From Artocarpus heterophyllus (lineage: Eukaryota > Streptophyta > Magnoliopsida > Rosales > Moraceae), in the NCBI GenBank assembly GCA_025403435.1, contig CM046349.1:17940004-18004003 (forward strand): a DNA stretch of 64,000 nucleotides, in the 5' to 3' direction. The stretch's first letter is position 1, and each line of letters begins with the position of its first letter. The notes under the pieces are model-generated. The model worked only from the letters and a program-made list of their open reading frames with translations, searched no databases and was not told the DNA's origin. This document shows positions 1-10,808 of this stretch, piece by piece. Both the position numbers and the translations under genes were made by a program.

Positions 1-2232
1 TTTCTTTCTCATTCTCACGTTTCTCTCTCTCAAACTTCTGAGACGTTTTCTGATTTTCTCCTTTATCTCTTCTTCTCTTCTTCTCCACGAATTTCATTCT
101 TCGTCCTTTCAAAAATTCTCTGCAAGTATTGAAAGAAAATATTTCGTTGGTTAAACTCAAGAATTTTGAGAAGAAACTTCAAGGTAAGAATTCAGTTTTT
201 CTGGTGTTTTTGAAAAGAAATTCTTCTCCTCAATTTGTCTACAATATCTTTCTATAGGTATTGTGTTTTGTCTTGAATTTTTAAATGTGATGTTATGCAT
301 ATATTATGTGATGTTTTTCTAGGTTTCATGTTATTTGAGTCTTCTATGAAAAATATAAATTTTCTATCCTTTACCTCTCACAGTAAAATGTAACTGTTTA
401 ACATTGATGCATGAAAAATGTAATGTTTATTCAAGATGTAAATGAATGATGTTTTTCATGTATGATGAGTATATTTCATGTTACCAAATTTCTACGAGAA
501 AACTGTTTTGATGATGTTATTTTTGTTGGTTTTATAAAATGTTTTATATGTTTAAATGATTTTTAATAATAAAATGATTTTATGATATTGAAATAATTTT
601 ATGCATGATAATAGGACGTTTGTATGAATTTTAAAATGTATGGTTTGGTTTTAACATGTTTAAGATAACTTTTATGATTTAAGAAAATGATGATAACATG
701 TTTATAAGATGATAAAATTATGTTTTCGCAATGATGATTATGAGATATGTTTGTAATATGTGATGAATGTATATATGAATATTATATGAATGAATGTTAT
801 GTGAATGGATATTTCATGATATGTATTAAAGTTATTGCATCTTTAAATGGATAAATGACATGAACACTCAAGGAACGAGCACATCGAGACTGCGGCGTCG
901 TCACCAAATCACGTGAAGGTTAAGTAAGCTAGCGTTAAGGTAAGTACATTCTCACCTGCAACATGACATGTTTTTACAAGTTTTGATGTTATGTTCATAA
1001 AGATTTTCATGATGATTTTATGGATATTTTCCTTAAGAATTTCTATGAAAGATTTTCATGATTTTAAGTTATGCATGATGATTATGGCATGTTTCTAAGT
1101 ATGAAAATTATGTATATATGTATCACCTAATAAGTGTTGCACACCAATGTTATGAAATGAAATGTTATGATGTCATGTTTGGTTTTGGATTAGCTACCCT
1201 TCTCCTCTCATGACGGCGCGCCTATGATGATGTTAATGGTGCAACACTTGGGCTCTTAAGATAAAACGGAATAAGTTTTTAATTGATGAACGCAATGAAA
1301 GATATGTTATACAAAATTGTGCTTAAGGCACTTTTATGATATGATGACCATGATGATGATGATGTTTATGCAATGTTTTAAATTGTGAGAATTATATGTA
1401 CTTACTAAGCATTAGCTTAATCATGTTTTATGTCATGTTGCAGATAAAGGTAAGAAAATCATGGATTAGGCGGAGGACATGGAAAGGCGTGCGGACACAA
1501 AGCTCAATGAATTGTAACCGGAAGAAATGCCAAGATGAATGTTTTATGTTTTAAATCAAGTTTCATATTTTGAATTTTTTTATGTTAAGTTTTAAGAATA
1601 TTCAAACTATGGTTTTATATTCTATTTTATCATTTTAAAGAATTATGAACTTCCGTAATTTTTATGAAAGTTTGTTTGATTTAAAATAAGTTTTTTGAAA
1701 ATGTTTTTGGGTCGGTCGGCTTGCCGAACACCATTGCTCGCCCTGCCGATGTCTGAAGGTTCGGCCTGCCAAACACATATTCGGCCTGCCGAACGATGAA
1801 CAGTTTTTAAGTCTGATTTACAAAGCCTCTACCGGCCTACCGGTTGAGGAACTCTGGCCTGCCGATCATGTTCGGCCTGCCGAAGTCCCAGGTTCGGCCT
1901 GCCGAATTGTGGGTGCAAGTAATATTTAAGTAATGTGATGATTAAAGTATTGTGATGTTATTTTTATAAGTTATGATTTATCAACTTGGAATACTTAATA
2001 TTATTAAAATAAGTTTATGATTAATTCAAAGTACAATTGAATAAATTATGATATGGAATATGTTAAGAAAAAAAAAAGACGTATGAATGGATCCTAGATA
2101 AGTATGTTTTATTATATTTACAATTTGAAAGTATTGTATAAGTTTTGGACTTATGATTATGATTAAAGTTTTAACAAGTACGAACGTAAGAATGTAACGA
2201 TATCTGTGACGTCCAAGCTAAGGGGCATTTCA
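1..2232 (+). repeat. gypsy-1 5' LTR (truncated)
   Basis: Positions 1-2232 align almost base for base with 17458-19670. Hand comparison finds about 40 substitutions and small indels (~98% identity). The LTR ends in CA at 2232, six bases before the primer-binding site. It contains a cluster of eight TCGGC-NN-GCCGA-like words at 1716-1904 and no credible host gene. Confidence 0.92.
1716..1904. repeat. Cluster of near-palindromic 12-mers in gypsy-1 5' LTR
   Basis: Words of the form TCGGCCTGCCGA, some with one or two changes, start at 1716, 1738, 1761, 1781, about 1832 and 1854, 1872 and 1893. Adjacent spacing is mostly 20-23 bp. Each word is a 5+5 inverted repeat around a two-base centre. The equivalent cluster in the 3' LTR lies at 19172-19343 and has lost one unit. 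Confidence 0.85.
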
Positions 2233-2237
2233 GGTTT

Positions 2238-2249
2238 TGGTATCAGAGA
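2238..2249 (+). other. Primer-binding site of gypsy-1 (tRNA-iMet)
   Basis: TGGTATCAGAGA lies five bases after the 5' LTR. It matches the plant initiator-Met tRNA 3'-end complement (TGGTATCAGAGC) except for the last base. Confidence 0.88.
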
Positions 2250-2448
2250 ATATTTCCGATTACAATTCATGTCGCCACACGTCAATCCAAGTCCTCCAAG
2301 TAAGTATGTTATTAAGTTAGAAGTATTGATGCAAGTATGACGATAAGATTAAGATTTAAGTGTTTATCGATTAATGAACTAGTAGTGAAAACCTGTCTTA
2401 TCAATGGAAGATTATTTCTAAGACCTAATTATTTTAGGAGAATTAACG

Positions 2449-3174
2449 ATGGACGGACATAGAAGAATGCAGACACGCACCCAAACCAATGAAAGACTTA
2501 TGACGATGATCACTAAACTGCAAAGGTAGTTGGAGGATCAAAGAAGGGAAATTGCTGCTTTAAGGGCTAACGGCCAGAACGATGAACGACGAGGCAATGA
2601 TGTGCCTCCTCCTCCTCTGTAGCCACAAGTCAATGAAGTCCCAGCTCCTGCTGCTGAACCAAGAGCAGCATATCAGGAACCTCTATTGGTCAGATGGAAG
2701 AGGGTTAAGCCAACAGACTTTGAGGGTTCTAAGAATCTGCTAGTAGCTCAGGGATGGTTAAAGACGATTGAGGCCACTTTACAGCCTATGGATTTCACGA
2801 ACAATGAAAAGGTCCTTTGTGCTTCATACTGCCTCACCATGGAGGCTAGGATATGGTGGGATGGCATCGTAATGAGCAGGAATGTTGAAGAGATGACGTG
2901 GGCTGACTTCGTTCATGAATTCAACACGAAGTTCTTCCATATGAATGTTACAAGGAAGCATTATGAGGAGTTTGAGAGCTTACACCAAGGAGATATGTCT
3001 GTCACTGATGTGGTGACCAAGTTTGACCAGCTTGCTCGTCTATGTCCAGGAATGGTTATGGATGAAGGTGAAAGGGTCAGAAGACTGATCAGAGCCCTTA
3101 GGCCAGATATTGCTGCTATTGTGGATGGGGCAAGTCCACCCAAAAGCCAAGAACAGGTTGTCATGAGGGCTCAA
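2449..3174 (+). pseudogene. gypsy-1 gag, N-terminal part, broken by stops and by the copia-1 insertion
   Basis: The ATG at 2449 opens a frame that encodes a short basic/glutamine-rich N-terminus, a proline-rich stretch and then a typical plant gypsy Gag (retrotrans_gag) region. Gag hallmarks are the tryptophan-rich MEARIWWDGI stretch, the FNTKFF segment and the LARLCPGMV segment. Gag builds the cytoplasmic virus-like particle. TAG stops at 2527 and 2620 each look like CAG glutamine codons changed by C-to-T. The frame is then cut at codon boundary 3174 by copia-1 and resumes in the same register at 12840, because only the 5-bp target duplication separates the halves. The open frame continues artificially into the copia LTR to 3207. 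Confidence 0.88.
3170..3174. other. Target-site duplication of copia-1 (left copy)
   Basis: CTCAA here is repeated exactly at 12835-12839 on the other side of the element. A 5-bp duplication is the normal product of copia integrase. Confidence 0.93.
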
Positions 3175-5200
3175 TGTTGGAAACAAAGTGCGCAGCGGAA
3201 TTTTTAAAATTTTTCATCAGAGTATTTTCCAAAACACAAGTTTGACATGTTATATGTATAAATTAAACAGATCTTACTAACCTCAGTATGCCGAAGAACC
3301 TTCGTGACCTGTGTAGAGAAGTAACGTTCCAGAAGAGCCTCAACCAACTGGTCTTCTTTGCTATTCTCTATCCACAACCGGAGTGAGTGTGGGCTCACAC
3401 GTACAGCTCTTCCACCGGTGACTCTCCTTCCAACCAATAGAGAGAACCCAAAGCTAGTGTTCGTGATTTGTGCACAAAAGCTCTCAGGGAGTTTTCAGAT
3501 GCTCACTAGAAGAGTATCACTCTTAATCTCTCAAATTGATCTGAGTAAATCATTAGACTCACTCCCTTTTTATACCTATTGGTCCTTGGGGTCAGTCCAT
3601 ATCAGATTAGGTCTCAAAAATCGAAACAGAATCAAGTTCGGATCAATATCTGATAAGATACGCGTGAAAAACGCGTAATCTTAACTGTCACGGTCGGCAT
3701 GCCGAACTGTGAGATAGGCAGGCCGAACTGGCCAGTTCGGCAGGCCAAACACGTCATCCGGCATGCCGAACTGCCGAGAAAAAATCTCCGCGAATCTTTT
3801 ATTTTCCACCCGAGATTCTAAAGGATAAAGTCTCAGTTTTGATTCAAATAGCCCAATAGAAAAGATATCTGATCAAAACAAACTTTATCAAGATAATCTC
3901 TAAGAAAATAAATTAATTCACAATGATTCTACAAGTTTATCTTGTTCTAATTGTCCAAAATTAAAACAACCGATAAACAGACAAGAATTATCCGAACGCC
4001 ATAATTCAACAAGTTCATCTTGAACTAATTTCTTACATAATTAATTCAACCGATAAACAGACATGAATTATTTGATTCTTTTAAACCAATCTGATAAATC
4101 CGACATAAGTCACCAATTATTGGAAAAGCACGCCGTGTCGTTACAGGATTTTGTGAGCTAGCAAAGGGGACCAAAATGGACCTATAAAGTTCAAGCTCAT
4201 GATAATTATGAAACCCAATATCCCAGATATACATTTCACAATTATCAACTCCAACGCTACTCCACTAAAAGCTTGGAGCTGCACTCTCGAACTTTATAGA
4301 ATTACGAAGCTCGTGTAGCTAAGTCTCCATGACATATCATAGTGTATCGCATCCCCATATGATCATCCATAATCGGCTTAAGGACAAGTTCTGTCTTACC
4401 TTCCCGATTATTTTTATCTTACGTTCCATTGTCTCACCATTAGAAAACTTACCATCCAAAGATAGTATACCATTCGGTTACACCTATGTATCCAAATGGT
4501 TGAGCGCTCCAGTTTTCCAATTACAAGACAACGCATATAAGAGGATATCATTACTCCTAAAGAGGAGCTATGGATTCCATATCTATGAATAACAAGTCTA
4601 CGCTATCAAGAGTCATGCCTCCAACGTACCGGCATGCATGCCACTATAGAGATGTGGGAGTCACCCATTGGTACATCAAAAGACACAAGTCGAGACAACG
4701 GGCCCATTATTCATCTCAGGATTAAGATACAATACAAATGATTGTCTAAAGTGAATCGATTTGCCAAGACAGAATTATTAATCCAAATCAATTCACTTTA
4801 TGTCCCGATCCAACACATCGTCACCTATGACAACGCGCCAATGTTTCTATTCACGGAGTCCAACTCCGATGGCCAAGACAAACCATCTCCCAAAAGGGAT
4901 ATAGACAACATAACAATCTTTACATGAATAAAGCGCCCAACTTTATTCCCTCGATTGCGGATCATATATTTTAGACCATCACCTTAAGAGTCGTGTCTAC
5001 CGCATAATCATCCCATCATATGCCCAACTCTTAAGGTTTAGACTGACAGTCTCAGACTACTGTTTGCTTATCATACATTCAACAAATATGAACGTAAAGA
5101 GGACAATATTTGGTATATATAAATGAATAAATTCTTTATTGATAAAAATGTCTCCAAAAACGTATTACATTTTTACTCCTTAGAGCATACATGTCTAACA
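3175..5200 (-). repeat. copia-1 3' LTR
   Basis: The LTR runs from TGTTGG at 3175 to AACA at 5200 and matches 10809-12834 at all but about 12 positions. It holds palindromic words at 3694-3778 (GGCAGGCC/GGCATGCC orientation on the + strand). Short ORFs in it recur identically in the other LTR and are not genes. Confidence 0.95.
3694..3778. repeat. Cluster of near-palindromic words in copia-1 3' LTR
   Basis: At least four words related to TCGGCAGGCCGA or TCGGCATGCCGA occur here. They are the same word family as in gypsy-1, but this LTR is otherwise unrelated. The copy in the other LTR is at 11328-11412. Confidence 0.85.
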
Positions 5201-5214
5201 ATCTCCCACTTGCA
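5201..5214 (-). other. Polypurine tract of copia-1
   Basis: On the - strand the sequence TGCAAGTGGGAGAT directly abuts the 3' LTR. Such a purine-rich tract primes plus-strand DNA synthesis. The gag-pol stop codon lies only 14 bp from the LTR. Confidence 0.82.
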
Positions 5215-8200
5215 CTAGGTGAGTAAATACTGCAAATTTCGCATCCCCATAGCTTCCACATGCCTTTCGAAGACTCTCCCAGAAAGTGTCTTCGTAAATG
5301 GATTAGCTAAATTGTCCTCTGACGCGATCTTGCACACCGTGACATGCCCGCTCTCAACGAAGTCCTTTATCACATGATACTTCCGATCAATATGCTTACT
5401 CTTCTTGTGAAATCTTGGTTCCTTAGCATTAGCTACCGCCGCACTGTTATCACAGTACAGTGATACCGCTTTATCTATACCAGGAACTACCTCAAGATCC
5501 CCAAGGAACTTGCGGAGCCACACTGCTTCTTTCGAAGCATCACTAGCCGCCACATACTCGGCCTCCATCGTTGAATCCGAAGTGCAATCTTGCTTCGCAC
5601 TTCTCCAACTGATGGCACCGCCACCCAGAGTAAACACAAACCCTGAAGTCGATTTCCTAGAATCCAGGCAGGATTGAAAATCCGAATCAGTGTATCCTAG
5701 AGGAGTTAAATCCTCACCCGAAAACACAAGCATATACCCACGAGTCCTTCTCAGGTACTTGAAAATATGCTTTACCGCAACCCAATGGTTTGGTCCTGGA
5801 TCCGCCTGAAATCGACTCACAATCCCGACCGCATAACTAATATCTGGTCGAGTGCAAAGCATGGCATACATGAGACTACCCACTGCCGAAGCATAAGGTA
5901 CCTTCTTCATGTATTCTCTTTCTTCATAAGACTTTGGAGAGTCTTTCTTAGAAAGAGTAATTCCAGACCTAGATGGTTGCCCACCTTTCTTGGAATCCTG
6001 CATTGCAAACCTCCTGAGAATTTTATCTATGTAGCCGACCTGTGACAAAGCTATCATTTTGTTCTTCCTATCCCGAAAGGTCTGGATACCGAGAACAAAA
6101 TTAGCCTCACTCAAGTCCTTCATGTCAAACTGCTTGGTCAACCATAATTTGACCGATGACAACGCCCCAACGTCATTGCCAATTAGCAGAATGTCATCTA
6201 CATAGAGTAGTAGAAAAACCACCTTCCCATTCTTAATGTGTTTGTAAACACATGGCTCATCCACATTTTGTGAGAACCCATAAGTCTTGATCACATGATC
6301 AAATCTTATGTTCCAAGAACGAGAAGCCTGCTTTAGTCCATAAATTGACTTTAGCAGCTTACAAACCTTACCCTCTTGACCCGCGACCTTGAACCCGTCT
6401 GGTTGTTCCATATAAATGGACTCATCAAGATAGCCATTCAGAAAAGCCGTCTTGACATCCATCTGCCAAATCTCGTAGTCGAGAGCGGCAGCTATGGATA
6501 AGAGAATCCGGATGGACTTAAGCATGGCTACAGGCGAAAAGGTTTCCTCATAATCGATTCCTTCCTTTTGCGTATAACCCTTAGCTACCAGTCTAGCCTT
6601 AAAGGTTTTGACCTTTCCATCTACTCCTCTTTTCCTCTTGTAGATCCACTTACTCCCTATGGGTTTTACCCCTTCGGGAAGATCCACAAGCTCCCAGACC
6701 CGATTAGTCTCCATAGACTTCATCTCAATGTTCATGGCCTCTGTCCAGAGTCTTGAATCAACATCCTCCATAGCTTCTGCGTAAGTATAAGGATCCCTGT
6801 CATGTTCATCCGGTTCAGCCAAAAAGACCTCCCCATTGAACATATACCTCTCAGGTTGATGCCCGATCCTCCCACTACGCCGAAGCCCCTGAGGTTGTTG
6901 TTCAGGTTTGTTTGGTTTTTCTACACCGATCAGAATGGTTTCGTTCGGAACCTCCGGAGTAAACGGATTACCCCTCAACTCCTCAAGCACCACTTTGCTT
7001 TGAGGTTTAAAGTCGTTCATGTAACTCTCCTCAAGGAAAGTTGCATTAGTTGAAACCACGACTTTATTTTCCTTTGGGTTATAAAAATAACCCCCTTTAG
7101 TCCCTTTTGGATATCCTACAAACACGCAAACTTCTGAACGTGCTTCCAACTTATTCGGATCCTTAAACAGGACATGAGTTGGACATCCCCATATGCGAAT
7201 ATGGTTTAAGGATGTCTTCCGTCTTGTCCACAACTCGTGAGGAGTTTTAGGGACCGATTTTGAAGGCACATTGTTCAAAAGATAACATGCGGTTTGTAGT
7301 GCATATCGCCAAAAGGATAAAGGCAATGATGAATAACTCATCATGGACCGAATCATGTCCAACAAAGTCCTATTCCTTCTCTCTGCTACGCCATTCTGCT
7401 GCGGAGTGCCCGGCGCAGTCAAATGGGATAAAATCCCATTCTCTAACAAGTGTCCCAAGAACTCATCAGAAAGGTATTCCCCACCTCGATCAGATCGAAG
7501 TGCCTTTATGGGTCTACCCAATTGCTTTTCCACTTCAGCCCGAAACTCCCTGAACTTATCATAAGTTTCGCTTTTGTGGTGCATTAGGTACACATACCCA
7601 TATCTTGAGTAATCGTCAATAAAAGTAACGAAGTACTCATACCCTCCTCGTGCCCGGATGTTCATCGGTCCGCAAACATCACTATGCACAAGTTCTAGAA
7701 CCCCTTCGGCCCTATTGCCCTTAGACCCGTATGGTCTTTTGGTCATTTTACCCTCCAAACAAGATTCACATTGAGGTATAGATTCCACCTTTAAGTGACT
7801 TAAAGGTCCATCCCTTACCAACCTTTGAATCCTATTTAGGTTAATATGGCCAAGGCGCAAATGCCAAAGATAAGTCTTATTAGAGTGAGAAGTTTTAAGT
7901 CTTTTTGAGTCATTATCATTTATCTCAGCATTAAGCAATAGGTCCATCTTAGGTTTGATAAAATATAGATTATTTTGCATCCATCCAGAACAGATAAAAG
8001 ATTTGTTTTTACGAATCACCACTTTTTCATTAAAAGATACCACGTAGGAGTCTTTAAATAAAGAAGATACAGAAATTAAATTCCTTTTAAATTTAGGAAC
8101 ATAAAAACAATCTCGCAAAATTAAACTCCTATAATTATCAAAATAAAGATGGACATCTCCCACTGCTTCCGCTAAGACCAAGGATCCATCGCCCATCCGA

Positions 8201-9168
8201 AGCGTTAAGTCTTCACGAAGTAGACTTCTCGTTTCTTTGAATCCCTGCAGAGAAACACAAACATGATTAGTTGCACCGGAATCTATGACCCAAATGTCAC
8301 TGGATTCCTCAACCAAACAAGTTTCTAAATATAGAAGATCACACCTACCTCCCTTGGAAAGGAAGTCCTTGCAATGCTTCTTTATATGCCCGACCTTACC
8401 ACAAAAGAAGCACTTAAGCTTCTTTGGGTTCTTCTTCTTCTTCTTCTTGCTCTTGGTAGCAATAGGAATAGAAGACTTCCCACTTTTGGCCCGTTGCTTC
8501 TTTCCATTCCCAGAGTTAGGATTGGAACCAGAAGCAGCTACCATATTGGCCTCTCCACCAGCAGGAGACTCCCTGATCAGAAGTTCAAACTCTTGTAACT
8601 GTTTCATCAGTTCTGTCAAGGTCATATCCCGTCTATTGCTTAGATTAAAAGTAGCTCTAAACGGAATAAATTCCTTAGACAGAGTCTCAAAGACCATAGT
8701 CATCTGAGTTTCAGCATCGATGTCGGCTCCATTGGTTTGAGCCTCAGCGAGGTAACCCATGACCAACATCATGTGCTCCTTTACAGATGTCCCCGGTCTC
8801 TGTCTACAGTTTAAGAGTTTCCGAAGCGCCCCTTGCCGCTTTGTTATGGCCTGGCCTCCAAACATGTCCTCAAGATTATCCAAGATCTGCTTCGCAGTCT
8901 CATAATCCTGATGTTGAGCCTGCAGCACGTTATTCATGCTAGCCATAACATAGCAGCGGGCCTGATCATTAGCATCTTTCCAGCGTTCGTACGCTTGGAA
9001 TTGCTCATTACTTGAGTCTCCCGTAGGCTCGGGAGGACAAGGAGTTGTCAGAACATATTTCAGTTTCTCAAAGGAAAGGACGATGTCCAGGTTCCGTTTC
9101 CAATCATTATAGTTCTCACCGGTTAATTGGTTTTTGTCAAGTATCGATGATAAAGCATTTTTAGACAT
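5215..9168 (-). CDS. gag-pol: copia-1 gag-pol polyprotein (1317 aa from the chosen start)
   Basis: A single intact frame encodes the whole copia polyprotein, which makes the particle, processes itself, copies the RNA and integrates the cDNA. The open frame extends 24 codons upstream to 9240. I chose the Met at 9168 because the preceding residues look non-coding and [10 protein letters not shown] begins the usual copia Gag N-terminus. Counted from 9240, the order is: Gag (residues 30-250); a lysine run and CCHC zinc knuckle [14 protein letters not shown] (~277-290); protease DSGATNHV (~320); GAG-pre-integrase and HHCC; integrase core with the DDYSRYG, SDRGGEY and GVAERRN motifs; RT with [10 protein letters not shown] and the YVDD catalytic box; RNase H with TDSDFQ and the SKHID tail. 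No stop or frameshift is seen. Confidence 0.96.
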   Translation of the reverse strand: MSKNALSSILDKNQLTGENYNDWKRNLDIVLSFEKLKYVLTTPCPPEPTGDSSNEQFQAYERWKDANDQARCYVMASMNNVLQAQHQDYETAKQILDNLEDMFGGQAITKRQGALRKLLNCRQRPGTSVKEHMMLVMGYLAEAQTNGADIDAETQMTMVFETLSKEFIPFRATFNLSNRRDMTLTELMKQLQEFELLIRESPAGGEANMVAASGSNPNSGNGKKQRAKSGKSSIPIATKSKKKKKKNPKKLKCFFCGKVGHIKKHCKDFLSKGGRCDLLYLETCLVEESSDIWVIDSGATNHVCVSLQGFKETRSLLREDLTLRMGDGSLVLAEAVGDVHLYFDNYRSLILRDCFYVPKFKRNLISVSSLFKDSYVVSFNEKVVIRKNKSFICSGWMQNNLYFIKPKMDLLLNAEINDNDSKRLKTSHSNKTYLWHLRLGHINLNRIQRLVRDGPLSHLKVESIPQCESCLEGKMTKRPYGSKGNRAEGVLELVHSDVCGPMNIRARGGYEYFVTFIDDYSRYGYVYLMHHKSETYDKFREFRAEVEKQLGRPIKALRSDRGGEYLSDEFLGHLLENGILSHLTAPGTPQQNGVAERRNRTLLDMIRSMMSYSSLPLSFWRYALQTACYLLNNVPSKSVPKTPHELWTRRKTSLNHIRIWGCPTHVLFKDPNKLEARSEVCVFVGYPKGTKGGYFYNPKENKVVVSTNATFLEESYMNDFKPQSKVVLEELRGNPFTPEVPNETILIGVEKPNKPEQQPQGLRRSGRIGHQPERYMFNGEVFLAEPDEHDRDPYTYAEAMEDVDSRLWTEAMNIEMKSMETNRVWELVDLPEGVKPIGSKWIYKRKRGVDGKVKTFKARLVAKGYTQKEGIDYEETFSPVAMLKSIRILLSIAAALDYEIWQMDVKTAFLNGYLDESIYMEQPDGFKVAGQEGKVCKLLKSIYGLKQASRSWNIRFDHVIKTYGFSQNVDEPCVYKHIKNGKVVFLLLYVDDILLIGNDVGALSSVKLWLTKQFDMKDLSEANFVLGIQTFRDRKNKMIALSQVGYIDKILRRFAMQDSKKGGQPSRSGITLSKKDSPKSYEEREYMKKVPYASAVGSLMYAMLCTRPDISYAVGIVSRFQADPGPNHWVAVKHIFKYLRRTRGYMLVFSGEDLTPLGYTDSDFQSCLDSRKSTSGFVFTLGGGAISWRSAKQDCTSDSTMEAEYVAASDASKEAVWLRKFLGDLEVVPGIDKAVSLYCDNSAAVANAKEPRFHKKSKHIDRKYHVIKDFVESGHVTVCKIASEDNLANPFTKTLSGRVFERHVEAMGMRNLQYLLT

Positions 9169-9444
9169 TTTCAATCTACAATAAAGAATCATATACCAAA
9201 CATAAGCAAACATATATAATAATTTAGTAAGATAACACAATCATGTAAAATCATACAAATGTGTTTATGTGTCAAAACCTTGAAAATATCACAACCTTAC
9301 AACGATAATTCCCAACTCAGAATTCAACAAGCTCCTAGGGGAGTCATGCCAAATTCAATCAGGAACACGGATCCCCTCCTGATTAATATATGCCATCCAG
9401 GACCCGTATGATCCAGCATATACTAATAATCGTTTCTTTGGCCA

Positions 9445-9492
9445 TTAATTTTATTAACAGAGCTCCTATGGGAGGTTAATAATAAAATTAAC
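9445..9492. other. Stem-loop in copia-1 leader, CTCC/GGAG apex
   Basis: A 14-base arm (9445-9458) is complementary to 9475-9491, allowing a 3-base bulge. The loop carries CTCCTATGGGAG, itself an inverted repeat. This is read directly from the sequence; folding was not computed. Confidence 0.7.
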
Positions 9493-9516
9493 GTGAGTGT
9501 ATAACCACCATTTTAA

Positions 9517-9578
9517 TATTTTATCCATGATTTATAATCACCACCTAGGGGTGTGCAACCATAAATCATACTAAAATA
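9517..9578. other. Stem-loop in copia-1 leader, CACCTAGGGGTG apex
   Basis: ATGATTTAT (9527-9535) pairs with ATAAATCAT (9561-9569), and the outer TATTTTA pairs with TAAAATA (9572-9578). The loop contains CCTAGG at 9544-9549. Confidence 0.72.
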
Positions 9579-10135
9579 CCTTATCCTTTCAGAGATCCAA
9601 TCTGGTACATGATAGAAATCCCTTCCTAGGGGTTGGGACCATCATGTTCTTCCTATGGACCAACGATGGAGGCCTTAGGTTCTCTCTTCGAAAACCTTCT
9701 CCCACTCAATCTTTTGAAGTCAAGGTTTTATTTTAAAATTATGCATGAACAATTTTAATATGAGCGGCACTCCCTATTCTATATGACATGTTATCAATAT
9801 ACATGGTAAATCATATTATAATGCAGACAAGCAAAGCAATCAAGCAAAGCTACAAGCATAATAATAATAACCGTAATATTATGGTTCCACCCTAGAGAAT
9901 AGAAAAACTAAGATTACAAGAGAATAATCGAGACATTTATCGATTCTTCATCCTTGAATCCTCAAGCTATATCCTTCTTCATGTAATATCCATCTGCAAG
10001 TCCTCAATCCCGTATGAATCGAACACTTCATATTTCCAGTCATATCCAAATTTAATGTTTCTCAGAATCGTCCCAAAAATAAAATTAAAACTGCACCAAA
10101 AATTACACCTTTTCTGGACACCTGGCTGCTCTCGG

Positions 10136-10295
10136 TCGGCAGGTCGATCTGGGTGATCGGTCTGTCGATCATGGTAGTTCGGCCTGCCGAACATGAAGGT
10201 TCGGCCTGTCGACAGAGCACCAAAATTTTTGCCCCACTGTCGGCCTGCCGATCTGTGACCTTCGGCCTGCCAAACTGAGAGGTCCGGCATGCCGA
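10136..10295. repeat. Cluster of seven near-palindromic 12-mers in copia-1 leader
   Basis: TCGGC-NN-GCCGA-like words start at 10136, 10157, 10179, 10201, 10240, 10262 and 10284. Spacing is 21-22 bp except one gap of 39. The two-base centres are mostly CT on the + strand, opposite to the polarity of the words in the copia-1 LTRs. Confidence 0.88.
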
Positions 10296-10790
10296 CCGAG
10301 CAGAAAACCCTCAATCTAGAAAATACAATTTTAATGCAATTCATCAATTTTATTTTCAACAATTCAAAAACATAAAATTAGAGACTCAGGAAATACCTGG
10401 AGACGCCATCATCAATCTTTAAGATCCGACTTCTCGTTCCGTCTTCTCCGAATAATTATTTAATTACAAAATTCTTACAAATTAAAAATTAAATAATAAT
10501 TCCAAGACGGAGATGATAGTCCGCCATCTAATTACATGAAAAACCTAGATACACATTCTAACCTCTAAGGAACCATAACCGGTATTAATTAATTAATAAA
10601 TAATTAAACAACAATTTAATCAACCATAATTAATTAATAAACATTCACCATATAATCCATGACAACATATATATTATATAGAAACCTAGAGTGCCATCTT
10701 CTATAAAATTTAATTCAAGCATTGGAGAGATTAAGATCACAAAATTTATGCATATAACATGATCACAAACTTGCAAATTTATGTAAAAAC

Positions 10791-10808
10791 CTCGTCTCTG
10801 ATACCAAT
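10791..10808 (-). other. Primer-binding site of copia-1 (tRNA-iMet)
   Basis: On the - strand the 5' LTR is followed by a two-base gap and TTGGTATCAGAGACGAGG. Its first dozen bases match the complement of the initiator-Met tRNA 3' end. Confidence 0.87.

Larger units (their letters stand above)
9169..10790 (-). other. copia-1 5' leader, 1.6 kb, rich in stem-loops
   Basis: There is no credible ORF between the primer site and the gag start. Two structured parts stand out. At about 9321-9700 there is a series of inverted repeats, several carrying CCTAGG or CCTATGG near the loop (9334, 9465, 9544, 9625, 9652). At 10136-10295 there are seven near-palindromic 12-mers at mostly 21-22 bp spacing. The minus-strand ORF at 9979-10362 only reads through the second cluster. 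Confidence 0.7.

Noticed and set aside
3358..3678. 106-residue frame in copia-1 LTR (also 10992-11312)
   Set aside because: It is part of the LTR, includes promoter-like sequence and has no recognisable domain.
4329..4592. 87-residue frame present in both copia-1 LTRs (also 11963-12226)
   Set aside because: Duplication is explained by the LTRs; there are no protein features.
8285..8707. 140-residue + strand frame
   Set aside because: It lies antisense to the intact copia-1 gag, across the lysine-rich and zinc-knuckle segment, so it is a shadow.
9979..10362. 127-residue - strand frame in the copia-1 leader
   Set aside because: It simply reads through the palindrome cluster; the upstream leader has no other coding signs.
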